64,000 bases of DNA from an uncultured Paracoccaceae bacterium (GCA_937916485.1 CALFSV010000094.1:1-64000); one strand, 5' to 3'; shown: positions 35,099-44,511, counted from the first letter of the stretch. Translations and numbers: made by a program. Notes: a model not told the origin generated them from the letters alone.

Positions 35099-36466
35099 TC
35101 AGGCCCGTTCAAATCCGCGTCTGACGTCCCAACCGGTCACGACCCGGTCAGATTCCGAAATCTCCCATTCGGCAGCATGGGTATAGTGGTCGACAACATC
35201 GTCGCCAAGCGCCTCGCGCAGCATTGTGGACTGGCGCAACGCCTGGGCAGCGTCGCGCAGGTTTGTCGGGATTTCGCGGGCCTGACCGGATTGATAGACA
35301 TCGCCCGAGGCCTCGGGCTCAAGCTCGAGCCCCCGGTCGATCCCGTCAAGCCCGGCAGCCAGCTGACTGGCAAGGGCAAGGTAGGGGTTCAGATCAGCCC
35401 CGCCGACCCGGCATTCGATGCGGACCCCTTTGGTCCCTGCCCCGCAGACCCGGTAGCCCGCCGTCCGGTTGTCCGTGGACCAGACCGCCCGAGTGGGTGC
35501 GAACATGCCGATGGTGAACCGTTTATAGCTGTTCACATAGGGCGCCAGAAAATAGGTGACGTCGGTAGCATGGGCGAGAAGCCCCGCCACGTAAGACCGC
35601 ATAAGGTCGGACATCCCATGGGGGGCGGAGGGGTCAAAGAACGCTGGCTTTCCGTCCGCCGTCCAGAGGGACTGGTGGATATGGCTGGATGAGCCTGCCC
35701 GGTCGGTCGCGTATTTCGCCATGAAGGTCGCCGCCCGGCCGTGGGCAAAGGCGATCTCCTTCGTCGCGTTCTTGGTGATCGTATGCATATCGGCGGTGTC
35801 GAGGGCGTCGGAGTAGCGAATGTTGATCTCTTCCTGGCCAGTCTCGGCCTCGCCCTTCGAATTCTCGACGGGGATGCCCGCGCCGTACAGGCCGTTGCGC
35901 AAGTCGCGCATAACGCTCTCTTCCTTGGTGGTGCCAAAGATCGAATAGTCGATGTTGTACCGGCCCAGAGTTTGCAGATCGCGGTAGCCACCATCGTTGA
36001 GGGCATCGAAGGATTGCTGGAACAGATAAAACTCAAGCTCTGTCGCCATCATCGGTTCAAACCCCATGGCGCGGGCACGGGCGACCTGGCGTTTGAGAAT
36101 GGACCGGGGGGCGTGCGCCACCTCTTCGTGGGTGTGGTGATCCAGAAAATCGCACATCACCATGGCAGTTGCGGGCAGCCATGGGACCAGCCGCAGGGTG
36201 CTCAGGTCAGGTTTGTGAACGTAGTCGCCATATCCGGCCTCCCATGAGGTGGCCTTGTAGCCCTGAACGGTTCCCATCTCGATATCGGTGGCCAGCAGGT
36301 AGTTGCAGCCGTGGGTTTCCTGATAGCCGCCGTTGACGAAATGGGCGGCGTGAAAGCGTTTGCCCATAAGCCGCCCCTGCATGTCGATAACGCAGGTCAG
36401 AACGGTGTCGATCTTGCCTGCCTCAACGGCGGCGGAAAGCTGTTCGAAGGTAAGGTTGGCAGGCAT
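35099..36466 (-). CDS. Glutamine-synthetase-like gamma-glutamyl amide ligase
   Basis: 455 residues. This is a GS-fold protein of the PuuA/IpuC/GlnA4-like group rather than assimilatory GlnA. The active-site segment AGSSSHIHQSLW (about 256-267) and the substrate-arginine block DNRTAGYRVCG (about 333-343) are conserved. There is no adenylylation-site tail. Relatives join glutamate to putrescine, ethanolamine or isopropylamine using ATP. The company of alcohol and aldehyde dehydrogenases favours an amino alcohol, though a diamine is possible. The ATG at 36466 was chosen because the extended frame to 36751 has shadow composition. Confidence 0.83.
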   Translation of the reverse strand: MPANLTFEQLSAAVEAGKIDTVLTCVIDMQGRLMGKRFHAAHFVNGGYQETHGCNYLLATDIEMGTVQGYKATSWEAGYGDYVHKPDLSTLRLVPWLPATAMVMCDFLDHHTHEEVAHAPRSILKRQVARARAMGFEPMMATELEFYLFQQSFDALNDGGYRDLQTLGRYNIDYSIFGTTKEESVMRDLRNGLYGAGIPVENSKGEAETGQEEINIRYSDALDTADMHTITKNATKEIAFAHGRAATFMAKYATDRAGSSSHIHQSLWTADGKPAFFDPSAPHGMSDLMRSYVAGLLAHATDVTYFLAPYVNSYKRFTIGMFAPTRAVWSTDNRTAGYRVCGAGTKGVRIECRVGGADLNPYLALASQLAAGLDGIDRGLELEPEASGDVYQSGQAREIPTNLRDAAQALRQSTMLREALGDDVVDHYTHAAEWEISESDRVVTGWDVRRGFERA

Positions 36467-36496
36467 GCTCTGGGTCTTTCTTGCGGGAATGGCAGA

Positions 36497-36520
36497 CAGG
36501 GCGCACCGAGGCGCGCCCTG
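36497..36520 (-). terminator. Intra-operon hairpin between dctP and the ligase gene
   Basis: An 8-bp stem CAGGGCGC / GCGCCCTG with an 8-base loop, in the 74-base gap after dctP. No T tract follows on the minus strand, so it probably gives partial termination or mRNA protection, letting the binding protein be made in excess. Confidence 0.5.
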
Positions 36521-36540
36521 CCATACAGTGTGAACGCGGC

Positions 36541-37614
36541 TTAGCGGTAGGGGTAGCCTGCCGCTTCCATGTTGGCCTTGTAGTCCTTGAACGCCTGCAC
36601 AACCTTGGCCGAGCGCGGCGATGCTGCTGCGATCTCGTCCCAGAACGCGTCGGCGTCGGACACGACCTGTGCCCATTCGTCGGCGGGGATGGAGGTCAGC
36701 TCCATCTTTTCGCCTTCGACGCGCAGCTTGGCTTCGCCACCCCAATACCACAGTGCACGGTAATAGTGCGACTGGTCGATGGTGGAGCGGTACAGCGCCT
36801 GAAGGTGCGGCGGCACCTTGTTCCAGCTTTCGGTATTGGCGAAATAGCTGCCGAACCAGGCGCCGGTGACCGAGTTGGTCAGGGCGTAGTTGCAGATGTC
36901 GGCCCAGCCAACCTCATAGGCTTCGGTAAAGCCGCACCATGCCACACCGTCGAGTTCGCCGGTTTGCAGGGCGACTTCGACGTCGTCCCACGGCACTGTG
37001 ACCGGGATCAGACCGTACTGCGACAGGAAGCGGCCAGCAGTCGGCACGCCGAACACCCGCTTGCCGCGCATGTCGGCCAGACTGCGGATCGGATCCTTGG
37101 TAAAGATGTGCAGAGGGTCCCAGGCACCGGACGACAGCCAGGTCACGTTCTCGACCTCGCCATAGGCTTCGGCCCAGATCTCGTTCAGGCCGTAGTAGTT
37201 AAACAGCGCCGGCACATCGAGCGAGTAGCGCGTTGCAAAGGGGAAGTACCCCCCGAACACCGAGATATCGACCGGGGAGGCCATCGTGGCGTCATCCGAC
37301 TGCACCGCGTCGATGGTGCCGTTTTGCATGGCGCGGAACAGCTCGCCCGTGGGCACAAGCTGGTCGGCGTAGTAAAGCTCGATCTCCATCTCGCCGTTTG
37401 CGGCTGCGTTGAAGGCGTCGATCTGCGGCTTGATCACATGGGCGCCAAGAGGGGCACCCGAGTAGGTTTGCAAGCGCCACTTGATCGGCGCGCTTTGGGC
37501 GTTGACGTAGGGCGCCGCGAGGGCGGCGGCCCCGCCAAAGGCCGAGGCGGTCAGGAACTTGCGCCGGCTCGCCAGGATCTTTTCGGACGGGCTTTGCGGT
37601 GTTTGATCGGTCAT
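36541..37614 (-). CDS. dctP: TRAP transporter substrate-binding protein (DctP type)
   Basis: 357 residues. The twin-arginine signal SRRKFLTASAFGGAA (about 16-30) is typical of TRAP binding proteins exported folded by Tat. The mature part has the DctP fold, with NGTIDAVQ near 98 and the conserved arginine region RGKRVFG near 190. It delivers a small organic solute to the DctQM membrane unit. The ATG at 37614 has AAGGAGA upstream. It is followed by a hairpin and then the catabolic genes. The ligand may carry amine or alcohol groups by context, although TRAP ligands usually carry a carboxylate. Confidence 0.9.
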   Translation of the reverse strand: MTDQTPQSPSEKILASRRKFLTASAFGGAAALAAPYVNAQSAPIKWRLQTYSGAPLGAHVIKPQIDAFNAAANGEMEIELYYADQLVPTGELFRAMQNGTIDAVQSDDATMASPVDISVFGGYFPFATRYSLDVPALFNYYGLNEIWAEAYGEVENVTWLSSGAWDPLHIFTKDPIRSLADMRGKRVFGVPTAGRFLSQYGLIPVTVPWDDVEVALQTGELDGVAWCGFTEAYEVGWADICNYALTNSVTGAWFGSYFANTESWNKVPPHLQALYRSTIDQSHYYRALWYWGGEAKLRVEGEKMELTSIPADEWAQVVSDADAFWDEIAAASPRSAKVVQAFKDYKANMEAAGYPYR

Positions 37615-37667
37615 TCGTCGTCTCCTTGCTTGGGTTGAGCCTCTTGTTGGGCCTTGAAAAAGGATCG

Positions 37668-39002
37668 CTAGCGCCCCCTGACGTATTCGGGCAGCCACAG
37701 GGCGATCTGTGGAAAGATCATCACAAGGGCAATCGTCGTCGCCATCATGATGACAAAAGGCCAGATTGAGCGATAGATGTCCAAAAGGCCGATTTCCTTG
37801 GGCGCAAGCGCCCGCATCAGGAACAGGTTATAGCCGAAGGGCGGCGTGATATAGGCGATCTGACAAGTCATGGTGTAAAGCACCCCGAACCAGATCAGTT
37901 GGTTGTCAAAGCCCAGGTCAAGCAGTTTGACCAGCGGCACATAGAGCGGTGCGACGATGACCAGCATGGCGGTGTCGTCGAGAAACATGCCCATGACGAT
38001 GAAGCTAAGCTGCATCATGATGATGACCTGCCAAGGCGTCAGTTCCCAGCGGGTGATGAACAGCGACTCGATCGCCCGGACCGCTCCGATCCCGTCAAAC
38101 ACGGCCCCGAAGGCCAGCGCCGCAAGGATCAGCCACAGGAACATGCACGAAATCGCAAGGGTCTTGCGGGCTGTCTCGTGGATCATTCGGAAGGACAAAC
38201 GCCGCTTCCATGCGGCGGCAAGCGTGGCAGAGGTCGCGCCAACGGCAGAGCTTTCAACCAGCGAGGTAAAGCCCATGACGAACAGGCCAGTCATGGTGAA
38301 AAAGATCAGGAACGGAATGATCCCCGCCCGCAGGAGTGGCAGCTTTTCCTTCAGCGGCATATTCAGCTCTGCATCATCCACGATCGGTGCAAGCGCCGGG
38401 TTAACCTTACAGCGCGCCCAGATGTAGATGATGAACATGGTGGCCATCAAAAGCCCCGGAATGACCCCGGCCAGCCACAGCTGGCTGACGGGCTGACGGG
38501 CGATCATCCCGTAAAGCACCATGACAACAGACGGCGGCACAAGGATGCCCAGCGACGACCCACCCTGCACCACACCCGAAATCAGGACCTTGTCATAGCC
38601 ACGCCGCAGCATCTCGGGCAGGGCAATGGTCGCACCGATGGCCATGCCCGCCACGCTCAGCCCGTTCATGGCGCTGATGATGACCATCAGCAGGATCGTC
38701 CCGATCGCCAGACCGCCCCGCACCCTGCCGAACCAGACATGCAACATGCGGTAAAGATCTTCGGCAATCCCGCTCTCACTCAGGACATAGCCCATGTAGA
38801 TGAACAGGGGCAGCGTCAGCATGGGGAACCAGTTGAACAGCTTGAACGCCTGGCTGAACGGGATCTCGACCCCGCCCTGCCCGTAAAGCAAAAGGACCGC
38901 CCCTGCGGCGACAAAGCCAATGGCCGCGAAAACGCGCTGACCGGTCAGCAACAGGACCATCATCGAAGAGAACATCAGGATCGCGATGAATTCGTAGCTC
39001 AT
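37668..39002 (-). CDS. dctM: TRAP transporter large permease (DctM)
   Basis: 444 residues, almost entirely hydrophobic with about 12 predicted helices. It has typical DctM features such as GGSSLGILVPPSVVMVLYG (about 150-168). It uses a sodium gradient to move solute from DctP. The start overlaps the dctQ stop by four bases (ATGA), the usual arrangement of the QM pair. Confidence 0.93.
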   Translation of the reverse strand: MSYEFIAILMFSSMMVLLLTGQRVFAAIGFVAAGAVLLLYGQGGVEIPFSQAFKLFNWFPMLTLPLFIYMGYVLSESGIAEDLYRMLHVWFGRVRGGLAIGTILLMVIISAMNGLSVAGMAIGATIALPEMLRRGYDKVLISGVVQGGSSLGILVPPSVVMVLYGMIARQPVSQLWLAGVIPGLLMATMFIIYIWARCKVNPALAPIVDDAELNMPLKEKLPLLRAGIIPFLIFFTMTGLFVMGFTSLVESSAVGATSATLAAAWKRRLSFRMIHETARKTLAISCMFLWLILAALAFGAVFDGIGAVRAIESLFITRWELTPWQVIIMMQLSFIVMGMFLDDTAMLVIVAPLYVPLVKLLDLGFDNQLIWFGVLYTMTCQIAYITPPFGYNLFLMRALAPKEIGLLDIYRSIWPFVIMMATTIALVMIFPQIALWLPEYVRGR

Positions 39003-39508
39003 GCCACAGCCTCATCGCGCAGGGTCATCCAGTATTTGGCCGCCAGCGACAATGTTTGCAGGACCATCAGGATCAGGCAGCCCACCATCAGCGACTTGAT
39101 CGGGATCATCGAAGGGTTCCACATGGAAAACCGCCGCTCGCCCGTCTCGATTGCATAGCCAAGCGACGAGATAGAGCCGTAGAGCATCACACAAAGGTAA
39201 AAGAGCAGGCAGATCATCGTGATCAGGTCCAGCCGGGCTTTGCCCCGGACCGACAGATTATCGTAGAACAGGTCCATGCGCACATGGTCATTGTTCTTGA
39301 GCGTCATCGCCCCGCCCATAAAGTAGTAGGCTGCAAGGGTGAACTGCGCGGCCTCGATGCACCAATGCAGCGGAATGTCGATGACATTGCGGGTCACCGC
39401 ATCCAGCAGCAGGATCGCGATCATTAGGAAAATCAGGTACATGGCAACATGGCCAACCCAGTCCGCCAATTTGTCGACAACCCTCACATAGGTCTTTATC
39501 GCTTGCAC
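38999..39508 (-). CDS. dctQ: TRAP transporter small permease (DctQ)
   Basis: 169 residues with four predicted helices, as expected for DctQ, and a conserved EAAQFTLAAYYFMGGAMTLKNNDHVRMDL block (segment about 55-83). It scaffolds DctM in the inner membrane. It starts 30 bases after the DeoR-type regulator gene on the same strand, so regulator and transport operon may share a transcript. Confidence 0.92.
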   Translation of the reverse strand: MQAIKTYVRVVDKLADWVGHVAMYLIFLMIAILLLDAVTRNVIDIPLHWCIEAAQFTLAAYYFMGGAMTLKNNDHVRMDLFYDNLSVRGKARLDLITMICLLFYLCVMLYGSISSLGYAIETGERRFSMWNPSMIPIKSLMVGCLILMVLQTLSLAAKYWMTLRDEAVA

Positions 39509-39537
39509 CCCGAACCCCCGTCCCTTGTTCTTGCTGT

Positions 39538-40293
39538 CTAACGCAGCTCTACCCCTGCCGTCGCCAGTGCCAAGGCAAGTGGCGCGTCGGGCTGTCTGTC
39601 GCAGACAAGCATATCGATCTGATCGAGTCGACAGACCCGATGCGGCGCAGTCCGACCCAATTTGGCACTATGTGCCAAAATGATGGAACGGCGGGCATTT
39701 GCGTGCATGGCGCGCGCAATATGAGCCTCCTCGGGATTGGCATCCATCGCCCCGCCCTCAGCGTCGAGCGCGGTGACGGTCAGGACGGCCACGTCGGCCC
39801 GAAACGTCTCAAGACCGGCGACAGTGGCAACCCCGACCGTTTGGCCATTGCCCGGGGCGTATCGGCCGCCCAGCAGATGGACCTCCGCCCCACCGTCGCC
39901 TGCCGCCATAAGCCGGGCGATGGCGACGGAATTGGTGACCACCGTCAGATTTGGCAGCCGCGCCAGAACCGTTGCACAGGCCAGCGTCGTAGTGCCGGTG
40001 TCGATAAAAAGCGCCTCGCCCGGCCGGATCTCGGCGCCGACCTTCTGTGCGATAACGGCCTTGGCCTCGGCGTGCTCGACCAGCCGCTCGTCAAAGCTGC
40101 CTTCGGCCACATGCCGCATGCGCCGGGCCAGTCCATGCCCCTTAAGGAGCACGCCCGAAGCGGCCAGTTGCGCCAGATCGCGCCGTATGGTTTCGGCCGA
40201 AACGTCGAAACGTGCGGCCAGCTCCTCAACGGTTACCTCGCCTTGCTGATCCACAAGGTCCACGATGCTATTTTGACGGTCCCTTGGCTTCAC
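39538..40293 (-). CDS. DeoR-family transcriptional regulator
   Basis: 251 residues. The N-terminal helix-turn-helix has VTVEELAARFDVSAETIRRD (about 20-39), the DeoR hallmark, followed by a sugar-phosphate sensing domain with FIDTGTTT near 95. The GTG at 40293 has AGGAG seven bases upstream and fits the family start (KPRDRQNSIVD). The frame extends to 40344 without a ribosome site. It is divergent from the GlpA-like/glycerol kinase genes and probably represses them in response to a phosphorylated polyol, as GlpR does. It also lies just upstream of the TRAP operon. Confidence 0.88.
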   Translation of the reverse strand: MKPRDRQNSIVDLVDQQGEVTVEELAARFDVSAETIRRDLAQLAASGVLLKGHGLARRMRHVAEGSFDERLVEHAEAKAVIAQKVGAEIRPGEALFIDTGTTTLACATVLARLPNLTVVTNSVAIARLMAAGDGGAEVHLLGGRYAPGNGQTVGVATVAGLETFRADVAVLTVTALDAEGGAMDANPEEAHIARAMHANARRSIILAHSAKLGRTAPHRVCRLDQIDMLVCDRQPDAPLALALATAGVELR

Positions 40294-40329
40294 GCGAGGC
40301 TCCTTTCCTTCATCAGTCAAGCGCGGGAG

Positions 40330-40418
40330 GTCAGATAGTGTCAACAGGAATGGTCAGAAGAACCGCCCATTCAGTCAGTTTTACACTCTGATTATTGACC
40401 AAACGGGCATATTCTGAC
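40330..40418. promoter_or_regulatory. Candidate DeoR operator repeats
   Basis: Three GTCAGA-type boxes lie in the divergent gap: GTCAGATAG at 40330-40338, GTCAGAAG at 40353-40360, and the inverted TTCTGAC at 40412-40418. Repeated boxes between a DeoR gene and its divergent neighbour are where operators are expected. This is pattern only. Confidence 0.35.
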
Positions 40419-40467
40419 ACCCAATGAACAGGCCCCGCTTCTGCGGTCGCAACCTGAGGGCGCTGCG

Positions 40468-41883
40468 ATGACTGAACATTCCCCTTTGACGGATGATCTG
40501 TTCGACGTTGCCGTTATCGGCGCGGGCGTCGTCGGCTGCGCCCTGACCCGGGCTTTTGCAATGGCCGGGGCACGGGCGATCCTGCTGGAAAAGGCCCACG
40601 ACATCCTCGACGGGGCCTCCAAGGCCAATTCGGCCATCCTGCACACCGGCTTTGACGCCCCCGTCGGATCGCTTGAGGCCGCATGCGTGGCGGCAGGTCA
40701 TGCGGAATACCTCGACATCCACGACCGACTTGGCCTGCCGGTCATGAAAACCGGCGCCCTTGTGATCGCCTGGACCGAGGACGAAGAAGCCGCCTTGCCC
40801 GCCCTGATGGAACAGGCCCGCCAGAACGGTGTGAACGATGTGCACTTTCTGGACCGGACAGCCTTGCGCGAGGCCGAGCCAGGGCTTGGCCCCGCCGCCC
40901 GCGCCGCCTTTCGGGTGCCCCGCGAATACCTGATCGACCCCTGGGCCGCCCCCCTCGCCTATCTCACGCAGGCAATGTTGCATGGGGCGACCCTGCGCCG
41001 CAACTGCCCCGTCACCGAAGGTGCCTTTGACGGCGCCATCTGGCGGCTAACGACCCCGCAGGGAACGGTTCGGACCAAGGCGGTGATCAACGCGGCGGGC
41101 TTATTTGGCGACCGGGTGGACCAGATGCTTTTGGGTCGGTCCAATTTCACCATCCGCCCCCGCAAGGGCCAGTTCGTGGTCTATGACAAGCCCGCCTTCG
41201 ACCTTGCCACGCATATCCTGCTGCCAGTGCCGTCTAAGACGACCAAGGGCATTGTCGTCTGCCGGACGATCTGGGGCAACCTGCTTGTCGGCCCCACGGC
41301 GGAAGAGCAGGAGGATCGCGAAACGGCCGTGCTGGTGCCCGCAACCCTCGACGCCCTGCGCAAGCGCGGAGAAGAGATCCTGCCCGCCCTCGCACAGCAT
41401 GACATCACCGCCCTTTACGCCGGGTTGCGCCCCGCCACCGAAGAGAAAGAGTACCGCCTCACCCGCCATCCCGAGAATATGGTGACGGTGGGTGGCATCC
41501 GCTCAACCGGGCTGTCCGCCGCCCTTGGGATTGCCCACCACGTCCTTGACGGCTGGCCCCAAGGGTTTGACCAAGGGGATGGCCAAGGGACTGGTTGGAC
41601 GGCCCCTGCCGCCGTTTGGCCAAAGGTTCCCAACATCTCCGAAGCCGGTCCGCGGGACTGGCAATCACCGGGCCATGGCGGCATCCTGTGCCATTGCGAA
41701 ATGGTAACCGAGCGCGAGGTGGCAGCAGCCTTGACCGGCCCCTTGGCCGCCAGGTCCTTGGCGGGGCTAAAGCGGCGGACACGGGTCACGATGGGGCGTT
41801 GCCAAGGCTATCACTGCGCCGCCCGATTGGGTCAGGTGACCGATGGTGTACTCAGCCAGCCGATGGTGCCCGAAGATGGCTGA
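40468..41883 (+). CDS. GlpA-like FAD-dependent glycerol-3-phosphate dehydrogenase with 2Fe-2S domain
   Basis: 471 residues. FAD-binding VIGAGVVG lies at 16-23, followed by a DAO-type oxidase/dehydrogenase fold. The C-terminal BFD-like domain carries Cys408-x-Cys410 and Cys445-x4-Cys450, fitting a 2Fe-2S cluster. This layout is that of the anaerobic G3P dehydrogenase large subunit and related 2-hydroxyacid or polyol-phosphate oxidases. Its partner is probably the FAD protein encoded next, with which it overlaps by eight bases; a kinase follows. No GlpC-like membrane subunit is present, so the electron acceptor is unclear. Confidence 0.8.
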   Translation: MTEHSPLTDDLFDVAVIGAGVVGCALTRAFAMAGARAILLEKAHDILDGASKANSAILHTGFDAPVGSLEAACVAAGHAEYLDIHDRLGLPVMKTGALVIAWTEDEEAALPALMEQARQNGVNDVHFLDRTALREAEPGLGPAARAAFRVPREYLIDPWAAPLAYLTQAMLHGATLRRNCPVTEGAFDGAIWRLTTPQGTVRTKAVINAAGLFGDRVDQMLLGRSNFTIRPRKGQFVVYDKPAFDLATHILLPVPSKTTKGIVVCRTIWGNLLVGPTAEEQEDRETAVLVPATLDALRKRGEEILPALAQHDITALYAGLRPATEEKEYRLTRHPENMVTVGGIRSTGLSAALGIAHHVLDGWPQGFDQGDGQGTGWTAPAAVWPKVPNISEAGPRDWQSPGHGGILCHCEMVTEREVAAALTGPLAARSLAGLKRRTRVTMGRCQGYHCAARLGQVTDGVLSQPMVPEDG

Positions 41884-43102
41884 CCTGCCCCAGAACGCGG
41901 CGGTTGTGATCGTGGGCAGCGGGCCGGCTGGCCTTGCCGCCGCCACCCTGCTGGCCGAGGCCGGGGTGGGCTCCGTTATCGTGCTGGATCGGGCGGCCAC
42001 TCCAGGCGGCGTTCCCCGCCATTGCGCCCATTCCCCCTACGGCCTGCGCGAGTTTCGCCGCCTGATGACCGGCCCCGCCTATGCCCGCGCCCTTGTCGCC
42101 CGCGCAAAGGCCGCCGGTGTCACCATCCATACCGGGGTGAATGTCACCCAGCTTTTGCCCGGCCCCGAGGTGGCGGTGACGTCCGACGCAGGCCCTTCCC
42201 GGATTGCCGCGCGTCTTGTGATGCTGGCGACAGGGGCGCGGGAAAGCACCCGCGCCCAACGGATGATCGGCGGGACCAAGCCCGCAGGTGTTTTATCCAC
42301 CGGAGCCTTACAGGCGCTGATCCATGAAGATGGCTTGATCCCGTTCCGCCGTCCCGTGATTCTGGGGACGGAACTGGTGTCCTTTTCGGCCATCCTGACC
42401 TGCCGGTTGGCCGGTATAAGGCCGATTGCCATGATCGAAGAGACGGGGCGCACAACGGCCCGCAAGCCATCCGGCCTTCTGCCCTTTGCCCTTGGTATCC
42501 CGCTTCTGACCGGGACATCGGTGGCCGAAGTCGAAGGCCGCGACCGGGTGACGGGCATCAGGCTGGCGGGCGCGCATGCGGACCGGCTTGGGGCTGACGG
42601 GCTGATCGTGACAGGCCGGTTCCGGCCCGAGGCGGCGCTTTTGCCCCAAAGCCACCTTGTCCGCGATCCCGGCACCGGGGGGCCGGAGGTTGACCAGTTC
42701 GGTCGCTGCTCGGACCCTTGTTACTTTGCCTCTGGCAACCTCTTGCGCCCGGTCGAGACGGCGGGCTGGTGCTGGGCCGAAGGGCGGTCGGTCGGCAAGG
42801 CCATGCTGCGCGCACTCAAGGGCACATTGGCCCCCGATCTGGGCCTGCGGATCAGGTCAAGCGGGGTGTCGGCTCTCGTGCCCCAGCGGATTGCACCCGG
42901 CACGGCCCCCCCCCTTGACCGGCTTCAGATACGGGTGGCGGTTCCATCGCGGGGACGCTTGTCGCTACAAGTGGACGGCAGCGAGGTGGCGGGACGGGAC
43001 TTGCGTGCTTTGCCCGAACGGCGCATCGTTCTGCCACTTCCCCGGCCAGGGGCTTTGCAGATTGACGTGTCTCTGGCGCAGGATCAGCAGGAGGGGCCAT
43101 GA
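41876..43102 (+). CDS. FAD/NAD(P)-binding oxidoreductase, GlpA partner
   Basis: 408 residues. The N-terminal FAD motif IVGSGPAG (about 11-18) and an internal nucleotide-binding stretch near 95-125 (MLATGARE) place it among pyridine-nucleotide-disulfide-type flavoproteins. These pair with GlpA-like proteins in glycerol kinase clusters. The C-terminal 80 residues look like a small extra beta domain. The ATG at 41876 overlaps the upstream stop, and its own stop overlaps glpK by four bases. It may carry electrons from the GlpA-like subunit to NAD(P) or to an unknown acceptor. Confidence 0.75.
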   Translation: MADLPQNAAVVIVGSGPAGLAAATLLAEAGVGSVIVLDRAATPGGVPRHCAHSPYGLREFRRLMTGPAYARALVARAKAAGVTIHTGVNVTQLLPGPEVAVTSDAGPSRIAARLVMLATGARESTRAQRMIGGTKPAGVLSTGALQALIHEDGLIPFRRPVILGTELVSFSAILTCRLAGIRPIAMIEETGRTTARKPSGLLPFALGIPLLTGTSVAEVEGRDRVTGIRLAGAHADRLGADGLIVTGRFRPEAALLPQSHLVRDPGTGGPEVDQFGRCSDPCYFASGNLLRPVETAGWCWAEGRSVGKAMLRALKGTLAPDLGLRIRSSGVSALVPQRIAPGTAPPLDRLQIRVAVPSRGRLSLQVDGSEVAGRDLRALPERRIVLPLPRPGALQIDVSLAQDQQEGP

Positions 43103-44511
43103 CCATCCTTGCCATCGACCAGGGCACCACGAGCACGCGGGCGCTGCGCATTCATGCCAATGGCAGCATCACCCCCATCCTGAGCCTGACCCATCACCAG
43201 TCCTATCCCCGCAATGGCTGGGTCGAACACGACGCCGAGGAACTGCTCGCCCATGTCAGCGCCTGCATAGAGGCCGGTCGCGCCTCGGGTCCGGTGCAGG
43301 CGGTGGGACTGGCGAACCAGGGGGAAAGCTGCCTTGGATGGGACGCCCGGACCGGCAAGCCGGTAGGGCCCGTGATCGTCTGGCAGGATGCCCGGACTCA
43401 GGACCAGACTGCCCGGCTTGCGGCGGAGGGGGCCGGGGCAATGGTGCTGGAACGGGCAGGGCTGCCACTTGATCCCTACTTCTCGGCCAGCAAACTGGGC
43501 TGGATCCTGCGCGAAGTCCCGCAGGCCCGCGCGCTGGCGGCCCACGGGCACCTGCGGCTTGGCACCACGGACGCCTACTTCCGGGACCGGCTGACCGGGC
43601 ATTTTGCCACCGATGTCACCACGGCCTCACGCACCTCACTCATGAACCTGGCCAAATGCGCCTGGGATCCAGAGCTTTGCGCCCTGTTCGGCGTGCCAAT
43701 CGACTGCCTTCCCGCGATCACCCCCACAACAGGCGATCTGGGCCATGTCGAAGGACTGGCCCTGACAGCAAGCGTCACCGACCAGCAGGCCGCCCTTTTC
43801 GGCCACACCACCCACGCGCCCGGACAGGTGAAAATCACCTTCGGCACCGGCGCCTTCGCCCTTGCGGTCACCGGCCCGTTGCTGTCGGCGAAAGGGGTGT
43901 TGCCCACTGTCGCCTGGCAGTTGGGCGGAGAGGCCCCGGTCTATGCCCTTGACGGAGGGGTCTATGCCGCCGCGGCCGCGGTCAACTGGGCGCGGGGACT
44001 GGGTCTGTTCAACGATCATGCGCAAATCAGCCAGTTTGCGGCCACGCCGGCGATTTCGCGGGGGCTCGCCTTCGTTCCGGCGCTGGCGGGACTCGCCTGT
44101 CCTCATTGGGACCGGGGGGCCCGCGGGGCATGGCTGGGCCTTGGCCTTGACCACGGCCCAATGGACATGATGCAGGCCCTGCTCGAAGGGATCGCCTATC
44201 GCACGGCAGAGGTTCTGGCGGCAATGGAACAGATCCGGCCCCTAGATGGGCCGGTGTCTTTCGACGGGGGCATGACGGCGAATGGGTACTTTTGCCAGTT
44301 CCTGACCGATTGCCTTGGGCGCGAGGTTCGGGTGTCGGACGAGGCAGAGCTGACAGCCGCCGGAACCGGAGCGTTGGCGGCGGTTGGGGCCGGGCTTCCC
44401 ATGCCCTTGAAGGGGGATGGGGCACTGCTGACACCCCATGACCAACCGGGGGACTGGAAGCCCCGTTTTCAGGCCGCGCGCGAAGCGGTACAGTGTTTCG
44501 GCCAGAGCTGA
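43099..44511 (+). CDS. glpK: Glycerol kinase-like FGGY carbohydrate kinase
   Basis: 470 residues. ATP-binding DQGTTSTRAL (6-15), a WQDART block near 93-98 and TDQQAALFG near 227-235 match glycerol kinases, and TFGTGAF follows near 248. It phosphorylates glycerol to sn-glycerol-3-phosphate, which the two upstream flavoproteins would then oxidise. It is about 25-30 residues shorter than E. coli GlpK (about 500). The gene symbol is by family and a close polyol substrate is possible. It is the last of the trio and ends at a palindromic element. Confidence 0.82.
   Translation: MTILAIDQGTTSTRALRIHANGSITPILSLTHHQSYPRNGWVEHDAEELLAHVSACIEAGRASGPVQAVGLANQGESCLGWDARTGKPVGPVIVWQDARTQDQTARLAAEGAGAMVLERAGLPLDPYFSASKLGWILREVPQARALAAHGHLRLGTTDAYFRDRLTGHFATDVTTASRTSLMNLAKCAWDPELCALFGVPIDCLPAITPTTGDLGHVEGLALTASVTDQQAALFGHTTHAPGQVKITFGTGAFALAVTGPLLSAKGVLPTVAWQLGGEAPVYALDGGVYAAAAAVNWARGLGLFNDHAQISQFAATPAISRGLAFVPALAGLACPHWDRGARGAWLGLGLDHGPMDMMQALLEGIAYRTAEVLAAMEQIRPLDGPVSFDGGMTANGYFCQFLTDCLGREVRVSDEAELTAAGTGALAAVGAGLPMPLKGDGALLTPHDQPGDWKPRFQAAREAVQCFGQS

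Noticed and set aside
37899..39158. 419-residue frame opposite dctM/dctQ
   Set aside because: His/Gln/Asp-rich shadow of hydrophobic transporter codons on the other strand.
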